Of a stretch of 64,000 nt of DNA, positions 17,970-26,896 are shown one piece after another. Position 1 is the first letter of the stretch; each line of letters begins with the position of its first letter. A program made the position numbers and the translations under genes. The DNA is from Anatilimnocola aggregata (lineage in GTDB: Bacteria; Planctomycetota; Planctomycetia; Pirellulales; Pirellulaceae): contig NZ_CP036274.1 in assembly GCF_007747655.1 (NCBI RefSeq), positions 124,001-188,000 of the forward strand, in the 5' to 3' direction. The notes below the pieces were generated by a model. It was not told the origin of the DNA. It was given only the letters and a program-made list of their open reading frames with translations, and made no database searches.

Positions 17970-19580
17970 ATGAACCGTCTTCAACTCTCACGTCTCACCT
18001 TGCTGTGCGGAATTGGGCTGCTGCTTGCTTGCACCAGTGCGGTAGCCGACGAGCGGCCCAACATCCTGCTCGTGATGGTCGACGACATGGGCTACTCGGA
18101 CCTTGGCTGTTATGGCGGCGAGGTCCGTACGCCAACACTCGATGCGCTGGCGAATGATGGCGCGCGGTTCGCACGATTCTTCAATTGTGCGCAGTGTTGT
18201 CCGACGCGAGCGTCCCTGATGACCGGGCTTTATCCGCATCAGGCCGGCGTCGGCGACATGAACGAAGAAGGGGCGAACAACGAGTTCTGGAAACGAGTCG
18301 GCTCGCCCGCATATCTGGGATTGAAGTCGCGCGGCATTGTCACCTTGCCCGAAGTGCTGCGTGCGGCTGGCTATCAGACCTTCATGGCGGGCAAGTGGCA
18401 TCTTGGGAAGGCTCCCGAGTGCTGGCCTAACTCACGAGGTTTCGAACGTAGCTTCGCGCTGATCGGCGGCGCCTGCGAGCAGTTCACGGGGTATCGGTCA
18501 TGGCAGCAGAAAGGGCCAATCTCGCTCTTCGTCGAGAACGGGCAGAAGGTCGAAAAGCTGCCGAGCGACTTTTACTCGACCGACACGTTCACCGATTACG
18601 CGCTGCGATTCATCGACGCCGCTGAGCCGGGGAAGCCGTGGTTCGGATACCTGGCATTCACCGCTCCACACTGGCCGATCCAGGCGCATGAAGCCGATGT
18701 CGCCAAATACGCCGAGACTTATGCGGATGGCCCTGCTGCTACTCGGCTGCGACGTTTTGAACGGCTCAAGCAGCTCGGTCTCATGCCTGAAATCGCGCGG
18801 CTGCCGCAGTTGGATGACACGGTCACGCCCGAAGCTCAACAAGCGAAGAAGGAAACTCGCGACCGTTGGATGCGGACCTATGCGGCGATGATTGATCGAG
18901 TGGATCAGAACCTCGCGCGGATCGTGAAGAGGTTGCGCGAACGCGGGCAATTCGACAACACGCTGATCCTGTTCCTCAGCGACAACGGCTCGGACACTGT
19001 ACGCGGGCCGTTGTGGGGGCAGGTGAGCAACACGCCGTTTCGTCGATTCAAAGTGTCGGTCAACGACGGCGGGATCGCCTCGCCGCTCATCGCGCATTGG
19101 CCGAACGGAATCTCGCGCGAGCAACGCGGCCGGATCATCCGCGACATCGGGCACGTCATCGACATTCACGCGACATGCCTCGACGCCGCTCGCACGCAGC
19201 AACCGCAATCGTTCCGCGATCACAACGTACTACCGCCCGAAGGACTGAGCCTGCTGCCCGCGCTCAGCGGCAATGGCTCGCTGCCTTCAGACCGAGTGCT
19301 CTGCTGGGAACGCATGGGCAACGAGGCGGTGCGACAAGGCGGTTGGAAACTCGTGCGTGCTTACGGCGCGGGGACCGAAGAAGGCAACATCACATCGACC
19401 GGCCCGCGCACCGGACAGTGGGAACTCTACGACACGTCGAACGATCCCGGTGAGACAACGAACCTTGCTGCTCAGCAGCCAGAACGAGTGCAGTCGATGA
19501 CTCGATTGTTCGAGTCATGGGCCACTCGCGTCGGCGTTGTCCCGCGCGAAGAGATCGTGAAACTGATGCAGGCGAAATGA
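17970..19580 (+). CDS. Arylsulfatase-type sulfatase (Cys-type)
   Basis: The 536-residue protein has a signal sequence; LLLAC at 17-21 could also be a lipobox. The sulfatase signature C76-C77-P78-T79-R80 followed by ASLMTG is present, so Cys76 is the residue to be converted to formylglycine. Metal ligands sit in VMVDDMGYSDLG (Asp38, Asp39) and FLSDNGSD, and the GKWHLG block is present near residue 140. The family hydrolyses sulfate esters, here probably on algal or animal polysaccharides in the periplasm. Activation needs an FGE; none of the SUMF1 proteins in this window keeps both active-site cysteines. Confidence 0.92.
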   Translation: MNRLQLSRLTLLCGIGLLLACTSAVADERPNILLVMVDDMGYSDLGCYGGEVRTPTLDALANDGARFARFFNCAQCCPTRASLMTGLYPHQAGVGDMNEEGANNEFWKRVGSPAYLGLKSRGIVTLPEVLRAAGYQTFMAGKWHLGKAPECWPNSRGFERSFALIGGACEQFTGYRSWQQKGPISLFVENGQKVEKLPSDFYSTDTFTDYALRFIDAAEPGKPWFGYLAFTAPHWPIQAHEADVAKYAETYADGPAATRLRRFERLKQLGLMPEIARLPQLDDTVTPEAQQAKKETRDRWMRTYAAMIDRVDQNLARIVKRLRERGQFDNTLILFLSDNGSDTVRGPLWGQVSNTPFRRFKVSVNDGGIASPLIAHWPNGISREQRGRIIRDIGHVIDIHATCLDAARTQQPQSFRDHNVLPPEGLSLLPALSGNGSLPSDRVLCWERMGNEAVRQGGWKLVRAYGAGTEEGNITSTGPRTGQWELYDTSNDPGETTNLAAQQPERVQSMTRLFESWATRVGVVPREEIVKLMQAK

Positions 19581-19647
19581 GCGTGATCCAGCGAGCAAAG
19601 GAGTACGTTAAGGACGTGCTCCACGACTCTTGTCGCCAACGTCAAAC

Positions 19648-20235
19648 ATGGCAGAAAGTCAGGATGTAATGACCAGGTTCACGAGTCACGCAGTAACCGA
19701 ACCGCACCTTACAACTGCTTCCGGGGGAGTCATCACAGCCGAGTACGGAAATCCCGGCGAGGCGACCTATCGCCGAGTGATCGTCAATCTGTCGGCGGGC
19801 ACAGTCACATTCTTTCGATGCCACACGCCGAGTCGATTCATGGCGACCGGTCCCGACGCAGAATGCTCCTGTCGGCTTGATGAAGTCCGAGGGATCTGTT
19901 CGACTTGGGTCCGCCCTCGCGATGTCGGTCCAGTACTCGAAGTGGTCACATCGACCGGGCGAGCTCGGCTGCCTCATTCGATGAGTGGATTCAAGACCGT
20001 CTGCGAGGTCATCGAGCAATCTGTCGCAAAGTCGGGCAGCCGACTCAGGTGGTTCGAAGCTGCGGCAGCTCAAGAGGTATTAGTTCTTATCTGTGGAGCG
20101 GCATTGGCGGCAGGCGTGATTTGGGCTTTGCCTGAAATGTCCCGCGTGGCCATTGCTGCAACTGTCGGGACGATGGTGCTAGTGCTGCTCGCCGTCTGCG
20201 GCTTGTACTGGCGGAGCAAACGCACGTGGTGGTAG
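19648..20235 (+). CDS. Hypothetical membrane protein with two C-terminal TM segments
   Basis: I do not recognise this protein. Starts at 19648 or 19669 are both possible; AGGA stands before the ATG at 19669. The first 135 residues are soluble and contain the cysteines CHTPSRF and CSCRLDEVRGIC. Residues 145-190 contain two hydrophobic segments, VLVLICGAALAAGVIWAL and VAIAATVGTMVLVLLAVCGL, followed by a basic tail RSKRTWW. A membrane-anchored protein with a cytoplasmic N-terminal domain is likely. It stands alone between the sulfatase and the isomerase genes. Confidence 0.5.
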   Translation: MAESQDVMTRFTSHAVTEPHLTTASGGVITAEYGNPGEATYRRVIVNLSAGTVTFFRCHTPSRFMATGPDAECSCRLDEVRGICSTWVRPRDVGPVLEVVTSTGRARLPHSMSGFKTVCEVIEQSVAKSGSRLRWFEAAAAQEVLVLICGAALAAGVIWALPEMSRVAIAATVGTMVLVLLAVCGLYWRSKRTWW

Positions 20236-20389
20236 GGCCGTTTCGCGACTCATCACACGAAGCGTCACAAGACAACGGCAACGGAGATGAGACGTAATTG
20301 CTTACCCTGTCACAAGTTGATCAGAACGATCGGACTCGTGCGAACTCCCGCACATGCGGCCTACTCAATCGATTTAGCGAGGTGATGTC

Positions 20390-21472
20390 ATGAAAGTTGA
20401 CAGGCTGGAAGCCTATCCCACGTTGACGAGACGCTCGGCATTGGGAGCGATCGCTGCGGCAACGATGGCCTCAGTAGGTTTTGCTACAGAGAAGCCGCAA
20501 CGCACGGGGTTGGGATTAGTGGCCTATAACTGCGGGATCCGTCGCAAGTGGATGCAGCAGCGAGATTCGAAGCTCGACCTGTTCGATCCACTGACGTTTC
20601 TCAAGCACTGTCACAGCGTCGGAGCGGGTGGAATGCAGACCTCGCTGGGCGTGCTCGACGCGGCGAGTGTGAAGGCACTCAGAGATTCTGCCGATGAGCA
20701 CAAGCTTTTCATCGACGGCATCGTTAATCCACCCAAAGATGAAGTCGACCTTGCCCGGTTTGAGGCCGAGATTCGCACCGCTTCGGAAGTTGGAGTGCAG
20801 GCCGTTCGCACGGTCGTGATGCCGGGGCGGCGGTACGAGCAATTCAAATCTCTGGCCGAAGTTCGCGAATCCGAAGCGACGGCGTTGAGGATGCTCGAAC
20901 TCGCCGCGCCCATCGTGACGAAGCACCGCGTGAGACTGGCGATCGAGAACCACAAAGATCAGCGAATTGACGAGCGACTGGCGCTCTACAAGCATCTCAG
21001 TTGCGAGTTCATCGGCGCGACGGTTGATACCGGCAACAGCTTCGCGTTGCTCGATGATCCATATGGAGCGATCGCGGCATTGGCTCCGTACGCCTTCACG
21101 GTCCACTTCAAGGATCAAGCCCTGCGCGAGTACGAACACGGCTTCTTGCTTGCCGACATTCCGTTGGGACAAGGCAGCTTCGACATGAAGCGAATCGCCG
21201 GAATCCTCAAACGAGCGAAGCCTGACATACGCATGATGCTGGAACTCATCACCCGCGACCCGCTCAAAGTGCCGTGTCTCACCGAAAAGTTCTGGTCAAC
21301 GATGCCGCAGGTCTCCGGCAACGACCTCGCGCGAACGCTCCGTTTCGTGCGCGAACATCCGGCAAAGTCGGTGCAAGAAGTCGGCTCGCTTTCACTGGAG
21401 AGGCAGGTCGATCTCGAAGACGCGAACATCGCCGCCAGTCTAAAATACGCGAGTGAGGAGTTGTCACTATGA
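20390..21472 (+). CDS. Tat-exported sugar phosphate isomerase/epimerase-like TIM-barrel protein
   Basis: The 360-residue product starts with a twin-arginine leader (TRRSALGAIAAATMASVG). The rest is an AP-endonuclease-2-like TIM barrel. Candidate metal ligands appear in order: Glu in LAIENHKDQR, Asp in GATVDTGNSF, His in VHFKDQ and Glu in MMLELITRD. Related proteins isomerise or epimerise sugars, including 3-keto intermediates formed by Gfo/Idh/MocA enzymes. The stop overlaps the next start by 4 bases, so it is translated together with such an oxidoreductase. Confidence 0.8.
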   Translation: MKVDRLEAYPTLTRRSALGAIAAATMASVGFATEKPQRTGLGLVAYNCGIRRKWMQQRDSKLDLFDPLTFLKHCHSVGAGGMQTSLGVLDAASVKALRDSADEHKLFIDGIVNPPKDEVDLARFEAEIRTASEVGVQAVRTVVMPGRRYEQFKSLAEVRESEATALRMLELAAPIVTKHRVRLAIENHKDQRIDERLALYKHLSCEFIGATVDTGNSFALLDDPYGAIAALAPYAFTVHFKDQALREYEHGFLLADIPLGQGSFDMKRIAGILKRAKPDIRMMLELITRDPLKVPCLTEKFWSTMPQVSGNDLARTLRFVREHPAKSVQEVGSLSLERQVDLEDANIAASLKYASEELSL

Positions 21473-22884
21473 ACCTGTCGCGCCGCAAGTTTCTGATTAG
21501 CGCAAGCGTCACTACACTCTGTTCCGTTACCGCAACCGCGGAGCCAGCAAGATCGGCGAACAACATCGTGCGCGTGGGAGTCATTGGCACGGGTGTGCGA
21601 GGAAAGTATTTGATCGGGAACCTGCCGACATCGGCTCAAGTCACGGCGATCTGCGATTGCTCGCAGTCTCGAATGGCCAGCACCCTGGAGCCGCAGGGAG
21701 CGTTTTCGTCGGTGCTGCAATCGTTTCGCGACAACGCCGCGGCCAAGTGCACGACGCATCAAGACTACCGCCGGATGTTCGACCGGGAGAAGCTTGACGC
21801 GGTCATCGTCGCGACCCCCGATCACCATCACACGCTGGCCGCAATGCTGGCGTTGCAAGCGGGCCTCGATGTTTATCTCGAAAAGCCGCTGACCGTCTGC
21901 GTGCGTGAAGGCCGGTTGCTGGTTGATGCAGTCAAAAAGTCGGGCAGAGTCCTGCAAGTAGGCAGCCAGCAACGAACGATGGAAGTGAATCGCTTCGCCT
22001 GCGAGTTCATCCGCAACGGTGGCTTGGGGAAAATCACGAAAGTCGAACTGCCTTGTTATCCCGGCCCCATCAGCGACTGTAGCTTTCCGGCAGAAACAAC
22101 GCCCGCTGGTTTGAACTGGGATATGTTCTGCGGGCCGACACCGGTGCGGCCGCACAATCGCCAAGTTTGGATGAAGGAAGACTTCAAAGTCGGAGATTTG
22201 CTTTGGCGCGGCTGGGATCTCTTTCGAGACTACTCCGGCCACTTGATGACAAACTGGGGCGCGCACTCGGTCGATATGGTTCAGCTCGCCCTGGGACGCG
22301 ACGACTCGGGACCGGTCGAGGTGCGAACCGTCAAGCCGGAGTCCGTCCAGGCGCTTGCGAAGCTGTGGAAAGACAAGACGCCGTACAAACCCACTGGAGT
22401 CTCTGAGTCGAGTTCGCAACGATCCGGCGCGGAGCGCCAACTTACGGACGAGCGGCGCTACTGGCCCGTCGTGATGAGTTATGCCGACGGCGTTGAACTG
22501 CACTTCATTCACGGCCCGGATTTCATCCGCTTCTATGGCGAACGTGGCACTTTGAAGATGCGCCGCAACTACTTCGAAACCGATCCGCCGGCGCTCATCA
22601 AGAACGGCCCGCACGCGGACGTCGACGCGAAATGGAGAGGGGCCGGGCACGTCGCTCGACCGCATCTGGAAAACTGGCTGGCCGCGATACGTACTGAAAC
22701 TTCCCTCAATGCGCCTGTAGAGGTCGGCCATCGTACGGCCACGATTTGCCACCTGGCGAACCTTGCCCGTGAACTAAATCGCCCGCTGCGTTGGAATCCG
22801 GAAACGGAGCAGTTCGTCGCCGATGCAGAGGCCAACCATCTGCTCGACCGTCCGCGCCGCAAAGGCTTCGAATTGCCTATGTGA
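21469..22884 (+). CDS. Gfo/Idh/MocA-family oxidoreductase, Tat-exported
   Basis: The 471-residue protein carries an SRRKFLISAS twin-arginine leader, then a Rossmann fold with VRVGVIGTGVRGKYL (NAD(P)-binding glycine motif) and the family motif LEKPLT near residue 140. The C-terminal half has the planctomycete NWDMFCGPTPVRPHN and HLMTNWGAHSVDMVQLAL segments. Such enzymes oxidise or reduce sugar hydroxyls and often make 3-keto-glycosides. Coupling to the TIM-barrel gene (ATGA overlap) supports a joint sugar pathway. The substrate cannot be read from the sequence. Confidence 0.88.
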   Translation: MNLSRRKFLISASVTTLCSVTATAEPARSANNIVRVGVIGTGVRGKYLIGNLPTSAQVTAICDCSQSRMASTLEPQGAFSSVLQSFRDNAAAKCTTHQDYRRMFDREKLDAVIVATPDHHHTLAAMLALQAGLDVYLEKPLTVCVREGRLLVDAVKKSGRVLQVGSQQRTMEVNRFACEFIRNGGLGKITKVELPCYPGPISDCSFPAETTPAGLNWDMFCGPTPVRPHNRQVWMKEDFKVGDLLWRGWDLFRDYSGHLMTNWGAHSVDMVQLALGRDDSGPVEVRTVKPESVQALAKLWKDKTPYKPTGVSESSSQRSGAERQLTDERRYWPVVMSYADGVELHFIHGPDFIRFYGERGTLKMRRNYFETDPPALIKNGPHADVDAKWRGAGHVARPHLENWLAAIRTETSLNAPVEVGHRTATICHLANLARELNRPLRWNPETEQFVADAEANHLLDRPRRKGFELPM

Positions 22885-23028
22885 TCAGAAGGTCGTTTAA
22901 TGCGACGCATGTGGTGATGGCGAAACAGCGAGCGAGCCAGCGCAACGCCAATACAGCCCAATGGATAACAACTCAGTGTCAGCGTCGAGTGCTCGGTTCG
23001 TGCAGCTGCCCCCGTTTTCGGCTAACCG

Positions 23029-23136
23029 TTATTTCCAGTCCCACAGCAGCCCGCCAGAGTCCTTGGTCTTGTAACGCCAAGACCTCGGACGTGCGATCTT
23101 TTCGAGCTGGTCGGCCTTGACCGGCGATTCTTCAGT
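23029..23136 (-). pseudogene. Possible C-terminal remnant of an unidentified gene
   Basis: On the minus strand a frame reads EESPVKADQLEKIARPRSW and ends SGGLLWDWK-stop. It has no start codon and an in-frame stop just upstream. The composition looks protein-like, but I cannot name a family, so this may be chance. Confidence 0.2.
23059..23090 (+). repeat. Imperfect hairpin
   Basis: GTCC-TT-GGTCTTG, loop TAACGC, CAAGACC-TC-GGAC: 7 perfect pairs capped by 4 more across a 2x2 internal loop. It lies 174 bases after the oxidoreductase stop and is not followed by a T-run, so it is a weak terminator candidate at best. Confidence 0.4.
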
Positions 23137-23160
23137 AAGTCATTCTCACGGAATGACTTA
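23136..23160 (+). promoter_or_regulatory. 10-bp perfect inverted repeat upstream of ECF sigma gene
   Basis: TAAGTCATTC and GAATGACTTA are perfect reverse complements around the loop TCACG, 69 bases before the sigma factor ATG. It could be an operator, a 5'-UTR hairpin or a weak terminator for upstream transcription. There is no following T-run. Confidence 0.45.
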
Positions 23161-23228
23161 TATCTTGCCGAATGAGGCGGCGGAATTTTCTCTGCTAAGT
23201 TTTAGCTGCCTCGAATCAATAGCTACTG

Positions 23229-23762
23229 ATGTCACACCATTCTCCACCCAATCAGTCACTCCATACGCTGTTTCTGCAGCATGCGGCGACAGTACGAGGC
23301 TTTGTGTTTGGGCTGGTGGCCGATCGGGCGGCGGCGGATGACGTCTTTCAGGAAGTTTTTCTGACTGTTGTTCAGCGGAGCAGCGATTTCCGTCCTGATG
23401 GGAATTTCCTCGCCTGGGTTCGTGGCATCGCACGTAACAAAGTCTTGGAATATTACCGGCGGCAACGCCTCCGAGCGTTGCCGTTTGATGACGAGTTGTT
23501 GGACTTGCTCGTCGAGGCAGTGGATGAACGGGAACCGCAATCGGAACGACGGCGCGAAGCGCTGGCGCGGTGCCTGGAACGGCTGGCGCCGAGGGCCCGT
23601 GAGATCGTCGATTTGAGATATGCAGAACAGCCTTTGAGCCCACCCGAGATCGCCGAGCGACTCGCTTGGACGACCAATGCGGTTCATGTGGCCTTGGCGC
23701 GGGCCAGGGCCTTTTTGCGCGAGTGCACACAGCAAGTACTGTTGACGACTGAGGCATCATGA
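23229..23762 (+). CDS. ECF-family RNA polymerase sigma factor
   Basis: The 177-residue protein shows sigma region 2 (about 10-80) with AAADDVFQEVFLTVVQRSSDF and FLAWVRGIARNKVLEYYRR, and region 4 (about 112-168) with LAPRAREIVDLRYAEQ and IAERLAWTTNAVHVALARAR. It directs core polymerase to a specific promoter set. Its stop overlaps the next start by 4 bases; that gene encodes a membrane protein with an N-terminal anti-sigma-like segment and FecR and WD40 domains. The pair forms a signal-responsive unit at the head of a long co-directional gene series. Confidence 0.93.
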   Translation: MSHHSPPNQSLHTLFLQHAATVRGFVFGLVADRAAADDVFQEVFLTVVQRSSDFRPDGNFLAWVRGIARNKVLEYYRRQRLRALPFDDELLDLLVEAVDEREPQSERRREALARCLERLAPRAREIVDLRYAEQPLSPPEIAERLAWTTNAVHVALARARAFLRECTQQVLLTTEAS

Positions 23763-25564
23763 GCGACGAGCGGCTGCATCATTTGATCGACAGTCTGTTG
23801 GATGGCCAGTTGGCGGAGTCTGACCAGACGGAGTTCGTCGAAGAACTTCGCAGTTCGGCAGAAGCGCGGCGAGTCTATTGGGAACTGATCGAGCAAGACT
23901 CCCTTCTGCAGGAAGTAGTGCGGGAGTCGACTGGTCGCGACCTGGCTCGTTTGGCCTCCGATGATTTGTCGATCGCGAGGTTGTCACAAACGTCGCCATC
24001 CCTGAGGGAAACGCCATCTAGGTTTAAGATCCGGTACTCGCTTACTGCTGGTGCGGTTTTACTGTCGGCAGTCATCGGTGTCGTATTTGCTGGCTCTTTC
24101 TGGTGGCAGAATTCCCTGCCGACGACACCCGCTCCCTCCCAAGGATCTGTGGCGTTGCTCCACTCGCTGACGGGCGACGTGTGGCTCTCGGATCCTCAGC
24201 AGCGAGCGGAAAAGGTGACCTCCGGCCAACAGTTCTTGGCCGGGGACAAATTGCAAGTTGGCGAAGAAGGGGAGGCTGAAGTCTTGCTCGCGGATGGATC
24301 TCGCCTGATCTTGGGCGCCGACTCCGTGTTGCAGTTTCCCTCCGCCGAAGGCGACGGCGAAAGGCGGGTACACTTGGAGCGTGGCGCCGCCGAGGTGGAA
24401 GCAGCAGTTCAATTGCCGGACGATCCCTTGATCTTGAGCACGGAGCAAGCGCGGCTCGTGGTCCTTGGCACGCGCTTCCGCTTGTATGCGGGCGACGGTG
24501 ACTCGCGCGTTGAGTTGGAAGAGGGAAAGGTTCAATTCGAGCGCAGCAGCGACCGCAAATCGGTGGAAGTAACAGCGGGACAGTATGCAGTTGTTGTGGC
24601 GGAGCAGGAATCTACTTCGCCACTCATCGCCCAGCCGCTCGACGCAAACTGGCGTCTGCGGCAAACATTGCTGCGCGCAGGACGTCAGATTGCTTTCTCT
24701 CATCAAGGTTCCCGCCTAGCCACCGCCGATCACGCCCGGATTAAGGTCTGGGACGTTTCCACAGGTGAACTGCAGCACATTTTGAGGACTTCCGCCTGGA
24801 GCGATCGTCTTGCGTTTACACCCTCCGACGATGCGATCGTGGCACTGAGTGAAAGTGGCCAGGCTCTGCTTTGGAGCGTCGGCGAACCAGCCGCGATATT
24901 ATCGGAGTTGAAGTGCGAGCATGGGCAGTTGCGGCGCTGCGATGTGTCACGCAGCGGCAGTTGGTTGGTGCAGTCATCGAGCGTTGACTCGGGTTATTTG
25001 CCGGTCTGGAAGATCGAGCCTGCAGGCACGATTTCACTCGTGCGGTCGCTGACGATGAAGGCAGGAAGCGTGGCCCTGGCGGAAGGCGAGGCTGGGAGCG
25101 ACACTCCGCTCATTGTCGTAGCCAGTCAATGGAACGGCACGACAGTCAAATGGGACGCTTCCTCTGGCAAGGAACTCGCCCGCTACCGATTTGGATCCGA
25201 ATTACACCGCACAGCCCTGTCGCTCGATGGGCGGTTGTTGGCCGGGTTTGGCAATGCCGACGGCTTGCTGCTGGTCGACACCGAAACGGGCGAAACGCGC
25301 AAGCTGTGGCCTCCGGGAAGCGTGCGCGTGAATCGCCTGCGTTTTTCCGCGGATGGACGCGCGGTATTCGCGGCTATGAACGATGGCGTAGCTCGCGCTT
25401 GGTCGACGCACGATGGCCAATCGCTTTTGGTGTTGTCAACCGGCGACTCGCATCTCCTGTCGCTCGACGTTTCCACCGATGGCGTCTGGGTGGCAACTTC
25501 CGGCGATGACGGAGCTGTCAAAATCTGGCAACGCGAATCCCCAACCGCACCGGAAACCAAATGA
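23759..25564 (+). CDS. FecR-WD40 membrane protein, probable anti-sigma factor/sensor
   Basis: The 601-residue product has a cytoplasmic N-terminus of about 90 residues beginning LHHLIDSLLDGQLAESD, typical of the anti-sigma part of FecR-like planctomycete proteins. One transmembrane helix spans about 94-116 (LTAGAVLLSAVIGVVFAGSF). A FecR domain follows (about 130-285; DGSRLILGADSVLQF, ARLVVLGTRFRLYAG). Residues 305-600 are WD40-type repeats (IKVWDVSTGELQ, GAVKIWQRES). It probably binds the sigma factor inside and senses a signal outside through the propeller. It is coupled by 4-base overlaps to both neighbours. Confidence 0.85.
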   Translation: MSDERLHHLIDSLLDGQLAESDQTEFVEELRSSAEARRVYWELIEQDSLLQEVVRESTGRDLARLASDDLSIARLSQTSPSLRETPSRFKIRYSLTAGAVLLSAVIGVVFAGSFWWQNSLPTTPAPSQGSVALLHSLTGDVWLSDPQQRAEKVTSGQQFLAGDKLQVGEEGEAEVLLADGSRLILGADSVLQFPSAEGDGERRVHLERGAAEVEAAVQLPDDPLILSTEQARLVVLGTRFRLYAGDGDSRVELEEGKVQFERSSDRKSVEVTAGQYAVVVAEQESTSPLIAQPLDANWRLRQTLLRAGRQIAFSHQGSRLATADHARIKVWDVSTGELQHILRTSAWSDRLAFTPSDDAIVALSESGQALLWSVGEPAAILSELKCEHGQLRRCDVSRSGSWLVQSSSVDSGYLPVWKIEPAGTISLVRSLTMKAGSVALAEGEAGSDTPLIVVASQWNGTTVKWDASSGKELARYRFGSELHRTALSLDGRLLAGFGNADGLLLVDTETGETRKLWPPGSVRVNRLRFSADGRAVFAAMNDGVARAWSTHDGQSLLVLSTGDSHLLSLDVSTDGVWVATSGDDGAVKIWQRESPTAPETK

Positions 25565-26880
25565 TGGACAGGCTTTCCCCAACTTGCTGCCCCCGTAGCG
25601 AACATGCACTGTCGCGGCGGGCATTGTTGCACGGTGCGCTCGCCGGAGGCGTCGCCTTTGGTGGCTTTGGTCGCTTATTTGCGGACGATCATGCTGCGGC
25701 CGCAAAGAAGAATGAAAAACGGGTGATCCTCGTTTTCATGAGTGGCGGACCGAGTCAATTTGAAACTTGGGATCCCAAACCCGGGCAGCCGACTGGCGGG
25801 CCGCACATTTCGATTCCGACGTCGATCCCCGGAGTGCATTTTGACGAGTACATGCCGAACTTGTCGCGGCTCGCAAACCGCATGGCCACCGTTCGCAGCA
25901 TGACCAGCCGCAATGGCGATCACGACCAAGGCGGCTATATCGCTCAAACCGCCTACAACCCGAGTGCCGTGGTCGTGCCCGCGCCTCATTGGCTTTCGGT
26001 CTGCGCTCATGAGAAGCCCGTGAACGAACCAGGACTGCCGTCGTATGTGATGCTCGGCCGGGACAACTTCGGCACGATGCACGTGCCAGGAGCCGGCTAC
26101 CTCGGCGCAAGATACCAGGCCCTGCACTGTGCCGGGGGTGGGGCCGGTCCGCAGGATCTACCGAAAGCGAGCGAAGAGGCCATTGCGGCCTTCGCGCGAC
26201 GGGAGAAGCTGCGAAGTTCCTTCAGCGAGTCCTTTGCGGCGGGTCGCGACAAGCGGTTCATCGAATCGCATGAGGGCGCGTTCGCGCAGGTTGGTAACCT
26301 GCTGCGTTCCGGCGACTTGTTCGATATCCAGCAGGAACCGCAGCGCGATTTCGACCGCTACGGCAGTAGTCAACTCGGGCGGGATTGCCTGCTCGCCCGA
26401 CGGTTGGTCGAGCGCGGCGTGCCGTTTGTGCGTGTCCAACACCAAAGCGGCCTCGCGTGGGACAAGCATCGCCGCGCGTTTCAAAGCCAACGGTGGATCA
26501 CCAGTGAGTTTGATACGGCGGTTGGTGCCTTGATTGACGACCTCGTCGACCGAGGTCTGTGGTCGAATACGCTGCTGGTCCTGATGGGCGAATTCGGGCG
26601 CACGCCGGAAATCTCCGGCCAGGGGCAGCCAGGACGCAACCACTGGACCAAATGCTGGTCGCTGTCCTTCGGCGGTTGCGGCCTGAAGGAGGGGCTGGTC
26701 ATCGGCTCGACGAACGAAAACGGCACAGACCTCAAGGACCGACCTGTGACGATTCACGATCTGTTCTGCACGTTCTACAAGACGCTCGACATCAATCCGC
26801 ACAAGGAACTGCAGTTCGAAAACCGTCCCATTCCCTTTGTGGAAGACAAACTCGGCAAGCCAATCGCGGAAGTGTTTTAG
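25561..26880 (+). CDS. DUF1501 family protein, Tat-exported
   Basis: The 439-residue protein has a twin-arginine leader (LSRRALLHGALAGGVAFGG). The family landmarks are VFMSGGPSQFETWDPKPGQ near residue 60, QLGRDCLLARRLVERGVPFVRV, and LVLMGEFGRTPEISGQGQPG with a following RNHW. The fold is thought to be related to alkaline phosphatase/sulfatase-like enzymes, but no activity is established. DUF1501 genes usually accompany PSD1 (DUF1549/DUF1553) genes; here the PSD1 gene lies two positions downstream. The start overlaps the FecR-WD40 stop, so the protein belongs to the ECF transcription unit. Confidence 0.92.
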   Translation: MMDRLSPTCCPRSEHALSRRALLHGALAGGVAFGGFGRLFADDHAAAAKKNEKRVILVFMSGGPSQFETWDPKPGQPTGGPHISIPTSIPGVHFDEYMPNLSRLANRMATVRSMTSRNGDHDQGGYIAQTAYNPSAVVVPAPHWLSVCAHEKPVNEPGLPSYVMLGRDNFGTMHVPGAGYLGARYQALHCAGGGAGPQDLPKASEEAIAAFARREKLRSSFSESFAAGRDKRFIESHEGAFAQVGNLLRSGDLFDIQQEPQRDFDRYGSSQLGRDCLLARRLVERGVPFVRVQHQSGLAWDKHRRAFQSQRWITSEFDTAVGALIDDLVDRGLWSNTLLVLMGEFGRTPEISGQGQPGRNHWTKCWSLSFGGCGLKEGLVIGSTNENGTDLKDRPVTIHDLFCTFYKTLDINPHKELQFENRPIPFVEDKLGKPIAEVF

Positions 26881-26896
26881 ACGTCAAAGCAACGAC

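Larger units (their letters stand above)
22885..23228 (+). other. Intergenic region with two hairpins upstream of the ECF sigma gene
   Basis: This 344-base gap holds two inverted repeats (listed separately) and, on the minus strand, a short protein-like reading frame ending in a stop. No complete gene, tRNA or promoter match that I would defend was found. It must contain the start signals for the ECF sigma operon. Confidence 0.5.

Noticed and set aside
21115-22752. A 545-codon minus-strand frame across the isomerase/oxidoreductase genes
   Set aside because: It is antisense to two well-supported genes and shows no recognisable domain.
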